DNA from: Omphalotus guepiniiformis
Taxonomy: Eukaryota > Basidiomycota > Agaricomycetes > Agaricales > Omphalotaceae
NCBI GenBank assembly: GCA_028554645.1
Contig: JAQOOI010000039.1
Location: 1 to 35,861 of the forward strand
Direction of reading: 5' to 3'
Length of the DNA stretch: 35,861 nt
A program made the position numbers and the translations under genes. This document shows positions 10,201-18,470 of the stretch, piece after piece; the stretch's first letter is position 1, and every line of letters begins with the position of its first letter. The notes beneath the pieces were generated by a model. It was not told the DNA's origin and ran no database searches. It saw only the letters and a program-made list of their open reading frames with translations.

Positions 10201-10788
10201 GCTCTCTGGCGGGCCTGGCTACTTTAGGCAATTGAGTCATGTGCATAGCTAGATTTGTAGCAATAAGAGTGTTGGTGGCTTAGCCAGGAAATATATCTAT
10301 GAAAGCCTTTATGTTTTGTCAGCTACAGAAAGCAGATTAATTTTAAGTGAAGATACATACTGAGTACTCTAAACTCAACATCCCTAGATACTTTTTTGAA
10401 GACCAAACTCCTACCTTCTTGTCCTCTCCTAGTCATTTTCCAAATAAATGACATTCTGCAGTCTAGTACTAATCTACAAGCTACAAAACCCCCACTACTA
10501 TCACTCATGTTTGAGTTCCTGTTTGAGTTAGACTTCATATGATGTCACTAAAAAAACCAACACCATTGGACTGAAGGGCATCAGACACTTCATTTCTTCA
10601 TGCAATCAACAGTCTACCAAGTTTGGATACATACATATTCCAGCATGTGATGAAGTTAATTTGGTGTGTTCAAGTGCAGTGTCCTATTCCATCCCATATG
10701 AATGGTGTTGCCAGTTCTCAAAGCCCCCAGATGTTGACAAGCAACAAACAGGTCATATAGGGCAGCAGATTCCCTATTCACCCCTGTG
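10201..10788. other. no supported gene
   Basis: Only short frames, none with a recognisable domain. Confidence 0.4.
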
Positions 10789-11056
10789 TCAAGACACGTA
10801 ATTGGCAGTGCTCATATCTCCGCTATCCTTTATAGTTTCAAAGATGAAGATCCATAAGGTAGCCAGCATGCGGATACTTTCATTGAACAGAAGACTTTGC
10901 ACAACATACATCTCCAAATCAGTCAGAGCCTCACCACTGGCTATGTCCTGGAAACAGAGTATTTTCCCAAAAACCTTGATGGCACCATCTTCTTCTGCCA
11001 CTCTCATGAGAACAGGTCTTGCTGTTTTTTTGACTATTTTTGTGACTTGGTGCAGG
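10789..11056 (-). pseudogene. Coding fragment of unknown family
   Basis: An open frame bounded by a TGA at its 5' side reads QVTKIVKKTARPVLMRVAEE, then DGAIKVFGKILCFQDIASGE and ALTDLEMYVVQSLLFNESIR, ending in a stop after TANYVS. The amino-acid composition looks like real protein. CTGCAC just inside the 5' edge could be part of an acceptor. It lies upstream, on the same strand, of nothing I can join to it. Family unknown. Confidence 0.35.
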
Positions 11057-11255
11057 TGATGTCAAACATTTGAGGAGGGTTTCACAGTATTGTCTAGGAG
11101 GAATGTCCTGTGAAGATGTTGGAATTGACTGTGCTGCGCATTAGCACAGATACATGCAGGCTAGCAGCTGATCTGAATTTGGTCTTGTCCTCTGTTTGTT
11201 TCACAGCCTAAAGCCACCTGAGCTCACTGTCACTGGGAAACTCTCAGTCACTGAA

Positions 11256-11770
11256 AAGCTACAGGCATCCTGCCTTGAACACAGATGCAAAGCTCCTCAA
11301 AACACTGGTGGAAGCTGGCAAGCCAAATGCAGGACTGCATCTTTGATAGGATAGGGGAAATATCAAAGACATTGGTCAGGCCACCATCTTTCCCATTCAG
11401 CCATATGGCAGCCAAGAACACAGAAAGGGGGGATTTGAATACATCATAAAGAATAAGGTCATCATAACCCTCTTCATCAGGGAAACAGAGGGCACATACA
11501 AAGCCTTTCCTGCAGCCTCTGGCTGGAACTCCCTACAGCTTAGATGCTTTTGTGGCATTGATAGGGATTGCCTCTGATTTTGAAATCAATCAACTCCTGC
11601 TTATAAAATAAATCAACTCCTGCTTACCATCCTTGGAGTAAACAGGCCCAAGATGAATCGAGTCTGCAAAGAGTAGTAAAGCGTCCTGGGTGTAGGCAGT
11701 GCTGAGAGGGTGAACATGCGGGCTGTCTATGAGAGCATCCAAGCAGGGTATCAATACCTTATTAACAGTA
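11256..11770 (-). pseudogene. Second unassigned minus-strand gene remnant
   Basis: Two open stretches lie in series. About 11770-11600 reads VLIPCLDALIDSPHVHPLST then AYTQDALLLFADSIHLGPVY. After a stop, about 11538-11256 reads GCRKGFVCALCFPDEEGYDD then LILYDVFKSPLSVFLAAIWL and LTNVFDISPILSKMQSCIWL. The frame is broken by stops between them. Two Cys of a CALC motif are present but do not complete a zinc site. No start codon or family is recognised. Confidence 0.35.
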
Positions 11771-12249
11771 GAGTAAAGAGATGACCTACATGCTGACTGT
11801 GCTCATCAGTATTAGCTGCAAACTGGGATGTATCCTCAATACTGTGTCAGCATCTAATAAGCACTTCAATTCCTTCTTTCTCCTTTGCCTAGGAATTTGA
11901 AAGGCATGAAATACCTGTTTAGGATTAAAGAAGGTGAGGAAAGAAATGGGTAATTTTTTGGCAAGCAAGGAAAGCCATTTTCTCTTCATTCAGCCCCTTC
12001 TTTTGGCTTTGATTTTCAGCCTGAACAGTTAACAGGCTGGTTTACCTCATAGAAGTTTGTCAGATGTGTGTGGAACTCCAAAAAAAATTGTACTGTGGTG
12101 GAATACAAATCCTCTTTATTGGAGTGCTTGGGGCACTTATGATGCCACAAGAAATTATATGTGCTTCTGCAGGCCCAGCCAGGCTAAATGTGAATGCCAT
12201 TCACAGGCTCTTCTGAATTATCTGGTAGAGAATTTGGATTCCAAACTCT
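11771..12249. other. no supported gene
   Basis: Short frames only. Confidence 0.35.
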
Positions 12250-12640
12250 GGTTGCTGGAGTTGGCACCAACACTCAACCGCTCGACCAAGCGAACCCCAC
12301 TGCAGCAAACAGCCTGGGGTTAGGGTCATCAATACAGAAAAAATTAAATTTGATCTCAGAAGATTTTTACATTGTGTGCTATATACATGTGAAGTGGTGA
12401 ATGATCATAGACTGTATATGTAAAAAAGGCAGTATGGAAGGTCGGTCTACCAGGCCTTTTTGAAAGTGTTGAGCCAGTATGCCAGCTTACCTTTGTTGCT
12501 GGTGTTGGCACCAACACTCAACTGGTCAAGCGAGCGAGCCCCACCACAACATGCCGTGTCTTGCCTCCAAAACTCAGCAGTCTAGATTTGGACCGTGTTT
12601 GAGGTCCAGCCTGGGACATTGTTGGTGGCTGGCTTCCAGC
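12250..12640 (-). repeat. duplicated tRNA-like/coding repeat, two copies
   Basis: On the minus strand TTGAGTGTTGGTGCCAAC occurs at about 12273-12256 and again at about 12520-12500. The first copy is preceded by TGGTCGAGCGGTTGAG, which matches a tRNA-Ser/Leu A-box; in the second the box is degenerate. A GTTTGGAATCC just beyond the first copy resembles a B-box. The unit is probably tRNA-derived and is interleaved with the end of the unknown gene at 12518-13126. Confidence 0.4.
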
Positions 12641-13126
12641 TTCACCTGCAGGTTGAAGGGCTGGCTCACTGGAGCTGGATGGAGACCCAGTGGTGGTTCC
12701 AGCTTTCCTGTGCACATGTATCCCTGCCACCGCTGTATTCTCCAGCAATGAGTATTGATCCACAAGCTCCTTGAAGGCCTTGGCTACTGCAATGGCTTCA
12801 ACCTCCTGCTCACTCATTGAGGACTCTCTTCCCAAGACATGGGCCAGTAGGGCCTCCGCTGTGCTCAAGCCCAAAAAGGCTCGGAGTACCAGGTCTCTGA
12901 GCTGGTCAAAGTCAACATTGTCGTGAGTACGGTTCAGTATTTGGTCATACTTCATTGGCTGATCATGGTTCTTCAGATTGCGCATTGTGTTGATCAGGAA
13001 GGCGAATGGTGTCACATGGGACACCACCAGAGGGAAGTCGTGATAGGGTGCCCCATGGGTATCAAGGAAGCAGTAGATAGGAAGCAGTAGATACCAAGGA
13101 AGCAGATAGGAAGCAGTAGATACCAA
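12518..13126 (-). CDS. Hypothetical protein, family W (gag-like?), N-terminus inside a tandem repeat
   Basis: A 202-codon frame. Its first 20 codons are a translation of the tandem repeat at 13064-13160 and are probably not original. The credible part starts near DTHGAPYHDFP, then VVSHVTPFAFLINTMRNLKN (family W block), DQLRDLVLRAFLGLSTAEAL, an Ala/Glu-rich helix (SEQEVEAIAVAKAFKELVDQ) and a Ser/Pro/Gly-rich tail ending QTRSKSRLLSFGGKTRH. No catalytic motif, zinc knuckle or signal peptide is seen. The tail is duplicated at 10105-10200, and the W block at 2.7 and 6.25 kb. A helical domain plus a basic, low-complexity tail would fit a gag-type protein of an unrecognised retroelement; that is inference. 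It is the least damaged of the three copies. Confidence 0.45.
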   Translation of the reverse strand: MVSTASYLLPWYLLLPIYCFLDTHGAPYHDFPLVVSHVTPFAFLINTMRNLKNHDQPMKYDQILNRTHDNVDFDQLRDLVLRAFLGLSTAEALLAHVLGRESSMSEQEVEAIAVAKAFKELVDQYSLLENTAVAGIHVHRKAGTTTGSPSSSSEPALQPAGEAGSQPPTMSQAGPQTRSKSRLLSFGGKTRHVVVGLARLTS

Positions 13127-13160
13127 GGAAGCAGATAGGAAGCAGTAGATACCAAGCTCT
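13064..13160. repeat. short tandem repeat, about 31-bp unit
   Basis: Units built from GGAAGCAGTAGATACCAA and GGAAGCAGATA, repeated about three times. Confidence 0.8.
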
Positions 13161-13382
13161 GCTCAGGGCCTCCTCCTCTTGGGATGAAGCTGATAGGGTA
13201 GTCTTCCAAAGTAAGGAGATTGTAGCAACCTGTTACTGAAACAAGTTGCCCTCTGCCTAGGTCACTGTGGACTTAGAGTCAACGCTGGGTGAAGTATCAA
13301 TCAAGCACGCACAAAGTCAATGTGGTTCAACTGCAAGTTCAGTATTTGGTCATACTTCATTGGCCAGTCATCTTCATCGACC

Positions 13383-13556
13383 ATTGACGACGAACATTCA
13401 TTGCAAGTGGCCCTGTAGAGAAGTGGTCTATGTGCAGATTAGATTGATAGCACTCAATCTGTGCACAGGTTCGAGTCCTGTATGGGTCAATCGCATGCGC
13501 ATTATGAGGGTTCCTTCAATAATGTGTTTGCTTTAATTTTTTCATAGTAAATACAA
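13383..13556 (+). repeat. tRNA-derived SINE-like repeat, copy a
   Basis: The tRNA-like head is 13409-13489 (81 nt). It has GGCCC pairing with GGGTC of the 3' acceptor strand, an A-box-like TAGAGAAGTGGTCTA, a B-box GGTTCGAGTCC in a perfect T-stem (ACAGG/CCTGT), and a 3' end TATGGGTCA. The anticodon arm cannot form a normal 7-nt loop and two acceptor pairs fail, so it is not a working tRNA. An AT-rich tail follows. Confidence 0.65.
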
Positions 13557-13716
13557 ATACTATCTCTTTGAAACTCAAGTGAAAGTGTGCAAAGTGCAAC
13601 ATATATTGATAGTAGAAGAGTCTCATTGTAAATTTCTATCTGATCTTTCAGTAGCAATCTAAAAATTTTTGCAACAAAAGGTTTGTGATTTACTATCTAT
13701 CCTTCACTTATTGGTC

Positions 13717-13840
13717 CAACAAGGTTTGTGAGAACATATCTATGCTTCGTCGTCGTCGAACACTCATTGTTCCAACAAGGTTTGTTAGAACATATCCATG
13801 CTTTGTCGTCGACGAACACTCATTGTTGCAACAAGGTTTG
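13717..13840 (+). repeat. 56-bp tandem repeat
   Basis: CAACAAGG recurs at exactly 56-bp spacing (13717, 13773, 13829), with intervening CGTCGTCGAACACTCATTG. It sits between the two SINE-like copies. TTTACTATCTATCCTTCA flanks it on both sides, which suggests growth by duplication. Confidence 0.8.
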
Positions 13841-13860
13841 GGATTTACTATCTATCCTTC

Positions 13861-14034
13861 ATCGACGAACATTCATTGCAAGTGGCCCTGTAGAGAAGTG
13901 GTCTATGTGCAGATTAGATTGATAGCGCTCAATCTGCCCACAGGTTCGAGTCCTGTATGGGTCAATAGCATGCGCATTATGAGCATTGCTTCAATAATGC
14001 ATTTGCTTTAATTTTTTCATAGTAAATACAAGTA
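13861..14034 (+). repeat. tRNA-derived SINE-like repeat, copy b
   Basis: The tRNA-like head is 13884-13964 (81 nt), almost identical to 13409-13489 with changes in the anticodon-arm region (GATAGCGCTCAATCTGCCC). Tail and flanks also match, so it may be a segmental duplication rather than a second insertion. Confidence 0.65.
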
Positions 14035-14126
14035 CTATGTACAGAGGTTTGATCTTTGATACAAGCTGACTCCTAATTGGAGTGTTCTCTTTTATATATT
14101 CCTGATCCCTTGACCTATCCTGATCC

Positions 14127-14160
14127 CCTAACCTAACCTAACCTAACCTAACCTAACCTA
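14127..14160. repeat. interstitial telomere-like tract (CCTAA)n
   Basis: Six to seven CCTAA units, followed by CCCCTTACCCCTAACTAGG. The terminal telomere is TTAGGGG, so these five-base units are not exact copies of it. A 6-bp hairpin (GGCTTG/CAAGCC, 14180-14196) lies just beyond. Confidence 0.75.
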
Positions 14161-14196
14161 TCCCCTTACCCCTAACTAGGGCTTGCTGCGCAAGCC

Positions 14197-14580
14197 TACC
14201 CAGCACTCAATCTCTAACTAATTTCTAACTGAACCTAAGCTTAAGCCGGAAAGCATGAAGTGGCTGTGCCATCACAGCCCCGGGTCTAGATTCAGCTGAC
14301 AGTTGCACTGCTGGCACTGCGCTTGCCTCTCACTTAAGAGAAAGAATGAGTTCTGTAACAACACGCAGTGCAAGCTTGGCCAAGCCCTTTCTCTGAGGGG
14401 TGCATGCAGACTCTATGGGCCCACTATATCATTTTTGGCCACATCTATGCAGGGGATGTGAGGATGTGGCCTGTGCAATAGAGGAGGAGGGCCTACTCAG
14501 ACCTGCCTGACTATTTGGCCCACATCCTGGGAGGGGATGCACTTGGAGGGACGTGAAATATATCATCCTCAAGAGAACAT
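14197..14580. other. no supported gene
   Basis: CpG-richer transition DNA between the CCTAA tract and the first cassette array. Confidence 0.4.
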
Positions 14581-15800
14581 GCTAGAGAACATTTCTCGCC
14601 ACTAGTTTGAGGTGCTCGGAGGAGGTCTTGAGAGGATGTGGATGAAAAGCTGGGAGGCGGCCGTTAGCCCTAACGGCTGCGGGCATAAGAGTAGATATAT
14701 ATCCGTCTACGACAGAAGGCGAGTGACTTAGAACTGTAGTGACCTTTGTATTCGTGAATGTAGAAAGGGCAAGAGAATTCACATTATCCCCTGTATACGC
14801 ACGCTAGGCTATACAATGAATATCTATCTGTCTACGAGGGAAATAGTGTGAAATAGCATTGTCGATGCAAGTAAACGTACTTTGTATCCATGAACATAGC
14901 AAGGGTTCAACAGATGTAGGCTATACAAAAGATGCACATCCGTCTACAACGGGAAAACAAGGAATAAGGTGTGCCAATCACCAACAGCAAGCAGTGAACT
15001 CACGGTGTCATCGGTGCTAGGTTGTATAAGAAATACACATCCGTCTACGACGGAAGTAGAGTGATAAATGGTGAACTTTGTGTTCGTGAACGGAGCAGAG
15101 GCAAGAGAACTCACAATATCGTCTGTATACACACAGGTGATTGGTGTTAGGCTATGCAACAAATATCTATCTGTCTACAACGGAAATAGTGTGAGTTAGG
15201 AGTGTCAATGCAAATGAACTTACTCTGTATTCATGAACATAGCAAGGGTTCGAGACACGCACATACACATTGATCTACAACAGGAAACAATGAATTAGGT
15301 GTGCCAAACATTAATGAGTAACTCACAATGTGGTCCCAACATGGTGACTATAGCAATTATTTGGAATATGTTTGCTATAAGAACATAATCCTAAGAACAT
15401 ACAAACGCGTCTACGACATGAAAACAGTGAGTTAGAAAAAACATAGCAATGAGTGAGCTTACTAGGCTGTACAATAAACACCGTTTACGGATTGTCGTCC
15501 GCTATTGTCGTCAATCAGCACATAATAGGAATTGACTTGTACTTCACCTCTCGTTACCACACTTTAGGCTTGAACGTTGCACAGGTGTAGATTGGCGTCC
15601 TGGAGGGCGATACATGTGTACGGGCCATTCAACTGCACGATCCGTGATGAGTCTCAAACACCAACACCAGCAACAACACTCGATTGTCGCACATAGAATA
15701 TTTTCATACCTTACATTGCGTGTCACGAGCATGAGAAGTAAATTCACAAACAAGACTCGTCCCCCGTCCATAACGTTCACGTTGAAGTAATAAAACTACT
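14581..15800 (-). repeat. Exon-intron cassette array 2 (core 14704-15480)
   Basis: At least seven units begin, in plus coordinates, at about 14704, 14830, 14941, 15042, 15171, 15272 and 15408; three successive units make a higher-order repeat of about 340 bp. On the minus strand each unit has a GTRAGTTC- or GTACGT-type donor, 45-70 bases, a YCGTAG or TTGTAG acceptor, then an exon-like block of about 40-63 nt. In one frame the blocks read TDRYLLHSLTPITCVYTDDI, TDVYFLYNLAPMT, TDVHLLYSLHLL and TDRYSLYSLACVYRG, so TDxYxLYSL is conserved. Some units have stops (after VYRG, and in the 15408 unit), so the whole is unlikely to encode an intact protein now. It is either a decayed gene with duplicated exons or a satellite built from an exon-intron unit. 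An unassigned frame at 15544-15780 follows. Confidence 0.55.
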
Positions 15801-15892
15801 CTGAATGCATGTTAGACATTCCAAGTGAGTTGAACCAAAATAGAACGTACCTTAAAGCCCTGCTACAAAGTTAATAGCCCGGCAGATTGCTA

Positions 15893-16621
15893 TCACTGTA
15901 CCCTTCCGATCTCCTCCAAATTGGAAGATCTCGCGATGTCATCGTCCACCTCACGAAACTCAGGAAAAATCGAAAGAAAATACTAAATGACTCACAATGT
16001 AGGCATTTGTCTCGTGGCCTCCGCAGACACATCCGGTGCAAGAGTAGATGAACGAGTTGTTCTTCCAAGGACGACTCCTCTGTAAGGTAAAATCATATAA
16101 AACAATTGGTACGTACCTGCACGAATACTGTAGCGCACCAGCATTGCGCCATGCCAATGTTGTACCTGCCCCGCACACTGCCTTTGCCACTCCTTCTTCT
16201 GCTGTTTCACATTGCAAGTTCGTCCGACTTTGTAGCATGAACTTGTTCCAATCCGAAAGAAATAGATCCAGCCTGGCCTATCGGCCACTGATACAGGCCT
16301 TCGTATAGCGCGCTTCCACGAGTCAGAGAAAGACATGTCGGTAAGAGTGTAGGTGACGAATGAAAAGCGTGCAGTAACGATCTGGACAAAGTTCAGAGTA
16401 AGAAGCTAGGAAAACTTCGTACTACTCACCTGATACGATAAGAGATGATGCGCAAGTGACTCGTAACGACTAAAAATGTACGGAAGACGGTATTGTTAGT
16501 GGTAAAGCTGAAGGTACAATCGTACTTACTCGAGTGGTTAACGTTTAAGTTGATTCAGATGACGTCTCGTGCGTGCTGCTAAAATTGGTGGACAGAGAGG
16601 GTAGTAACGCTCTAACACGAT
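15893..16621 (-). pseudogene. Broken T5orf172/DUF1766 (GIY-YIG-like) gene, mug113-like family
   Basis: Exons that can be placed: 16621-16530, 16469-16430, 16381-16117, 16079-15996 and about 15958-15893, with GT-AG introns of 37-61 nt. The long exon reads DRPGWIYFFRIGTSSCYKVG then RTCNVKQQKKEWQRQCAGQV. This matches the family core YxFxxG...YKVGRTxNxxxRxxxW; the next exon gives EESSLEEQLVHLLLHRMCLR and RPRDKCLH, the expected C-terminal helix and Cys. The family is seen in phages and widely in fungi; its fungal role is poorly known. Damage: the first exon ends in an in-frame TAA (after HLNQLKR). At the last junction the spliced frame stops after HFS, whereas a one-base change would give the expected His-x-Glu-like REV. 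Probably dead, or a sequence error at two places. Confidence 0.7.
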
Positions 16622-16984
16622 CTGAAAAGAGAAAAGAGCGTTGAAGGCGAGTGTATGATAAGAATAGCAACTAACCAGACTTACCTGAGATCCATATGTA
16701 CAACAACAACCACTTAATTTCCCGAACGCACAGCTAAGTCGAAATTAAGTCAGGCTTATTCAGATGAACCAATTCGTAAGTGCTTTTCTAAACATATAAC
16801 AACACTCAGGTCACTTCAGACAAAGTTTAGTGATAGAAGGAGAGACGCACCAAGATCCCGAGTTCTCAAGGACCAACTGGCGTAGCGTGAGCAAGGCGAA
16901 GTAGCTAGTCCATGTAGTTGTCTACGACGGACACATGAGGGTTGTTTATCATCCCGAGGCATTGTGAAGCTCAGAGACTATTGA
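16622..16984 (-). other. spacer with splice-like remnants
   Basis: Contains a donor-like CTCAGGTAAG on the minus strand near 16690 that would feed the T5orf172 exons, but no exon I can support. GTCTACGACGG at 16920 recalls the cassette unit of 14.7-15.5 kb. Confidence 0.35.
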
Positions 16985-17825
16985 CCTTTGGCAACGAAAT
17001 TGTGACCCATGCATCAGCAACGGCAGGGTGAACGAGAAGATGTTCCTCAAGTTCCGCTGGAGCCACTTGAAATTCTCATACTTTCATGATTTCCTTAAAC
17101 ATCTTTGAGTATAAATTGCCAAATGTACTATAGAAGGAACGTAGGGTTTAACTTTCAAATGATCTATGACGAATATTTCACCGTCCTTGATAATGACCTC
17201 GTCACCAGTTCTCACCCAGCCATCAACGAAGGTTTCCTTTGTACTATAGCTGTACAGTGAGAAAGGGATGGAGTGTGAAGGTAGATGGCGTTAACGCACG
17301 ATCTTTCATTGTAGTAGCACAAAGCCATGGATGGCCCTGACAATCAACCCTCCTTGTTCACCCTCATTAGCCAGTGTGCCATCCGCCTTGACTACTCGAG
17401 CAATAATTGCCTGGTATAGTTTGACCCGCGCTACCGAGGACTCCCACTTTTGATTCGGCGGGAACATACTGATAGTAGTGGCAGTCTCTGTAAATCCTGG
17501 AAATAGATGAGCAAGAGATTAGTTGCATGCCATGGTAGTAAGCACCGTATTCATGTATTCATGGACAACATGAGTATCTGGAAATATCTGTGTGATTTTT
17601 TGAACAAGTTCTCCTGATAGATGCGCGGCACCGAAAGTATCAACTTGACGCTTTTGAAATCGTGCTCTTGAACCGCAGGATGCTATGATTGTCCACAATT
17701 CAGAACCATATTGGTCGCATGATTAATTGATGAACAAACTAACCTTGCAAAGTAGAACGGCCTGAGGCGGTACGGTACTACATTCACGATTAAAATTGGA
17801 ACCATAGCAAAGAAACGGACTGAGT
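16985..17825 (-). pseudogene. Decayed AMP-dependent acyl-CoA ligase (ANL superfamily, 4CL-like)
   Basis: Reading 5' to 3' on the minus strand: HPAVQEHDFKSVKLILS, then after a one-base shift GAAHLSGELVQKITQIFPDT (the sGAAPL region), then HVVHEY, an intron-like gap, and FTETATTISMFPPN (remains of the YGxTE motif). Next come VKADGTLANEGEQGGLIVR, another shift to SMALCYYNE, an intron, then ETFVDGWVRTGDEVIIKDGE and IFVIDHLK (the hinge motif, normally DRLK), and EFQVAPAELEEHLLVHPAVA with DAWVT. The order and spacing are those of the C-terminal two thirds of 4-coumarate/acyl-CoA ligases. The P-loop and N-terminus are missing, the hinge Arg is His, and there are at least three frameshifts. It cannot make an active enzyme. 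In the family the product would activate a carboxylate to acyl-AMP and then acyl-CoA. Confidence 0.85.
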
Positions 17826-17941
17826 GCACAAGAGGTGTGTTATTCTAGGGCGTACAATACTTTTCAACAACTGGGAAAAGTTGAATTACAACAACGACCG
17901 AAATCTGTGTAAAAGGGCATGTTGTTAGGTAATTGATCTTC

Positions 17942-18451
17942 CTAGGCTTCAGGTCTTGTTGAACAAGATTGCGCAATGGGAAGTGGAGGTGTTTGAGAAA
18001 GAGTATGGGGATTTGAATCGGTTCAACGGCAAACAAGCCAAATACCTGGATCAGCCGAGGAACGGGAACGTGAATAAGCCGGTGTTGAGCACCACACAGA
18101 AAGAGATATTCCATGCAGTGAAGGAATGGGTTGAGAGTAAATCGAAGGAACCGTTGACATGCCGAACATTTTTCCTGCAAAGGATAAAAAGTCTCTACGC
18201 TCGCCGATGATTTACATCTATCGCTTGCGCGGGATAAGTATGATGAGGATGGGAATAATCTTGTTTTGTTTACACCTCTCGTTCCGCTGAAGGGCAACAC
18301 AATAGACAACATCTCTGCCTCCGCCTCCGGTGCTGCTGCCGACGACAATGACAAAGTCACCTCGTCTTCTTCAGAAGAAGAGGAAGAATCCCAAGCTGCA
18401 ATCCAACGTGAGAACCGCACAAATACAACGAAATCCAGGGTGAAAATATGA
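17942..18451 (+). pseudogene. Plus-strand gene fragment, unknown, acidic C-terminus
   Basis: Starts after a plausible acceptor (CTTCCTAGGCTTCAG) and reads VLLNKIAQWEVEVFEKEYGD, NGKQAKYLDQPRNGNVNKPV and LSTTQKEIFHAVKEWVESKS. A one-base shift near 18205 restores LADDLHLSLARDKYDEDGNN then LFTPLVPLKGNTID, followed by a Ser/Glu-rich tail. The coherence across the shift suggests recent breakage or a sequence error. A 191-codon frame on the opposite strand is judged to be its shadow. No domain is recognised. It interrupts an otherwise minus-strand block. Confidence 0.5.
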
Positions 18452-18470
18452 AGAACATTACTGCACTCAC

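Noticed and set aside
13064..13160. CRISPR-like array
   Set aside because: Units abut with no variable spacers; it is a plain tandem repeat in a eukaryotic genome.
13409..13964. Two genuine tRNA genes
   Set aside because: T-arm and boxes are good, but acceptor pairs 6-7 fail and no 7-nt anticodon loop forms; the units extend beyond the tRNA part and are duplicated with flanks.
14180..14196. Helitron 3' end (hairpin followed by CTAG)
   Set aside because: The CTAG on the minus strand touches the stem instead of lying about ten bases beyond, and no Rep/helicase sequence is present.
17845..18420. 191-codon minus-strand frame with a Ser/Glu-rich start
   Set aside because: It is the complement of the plus-strand fragment at 17942-18451, whose composition is more protein-like; the Ser runs come from the opposite strand's acidic tail.
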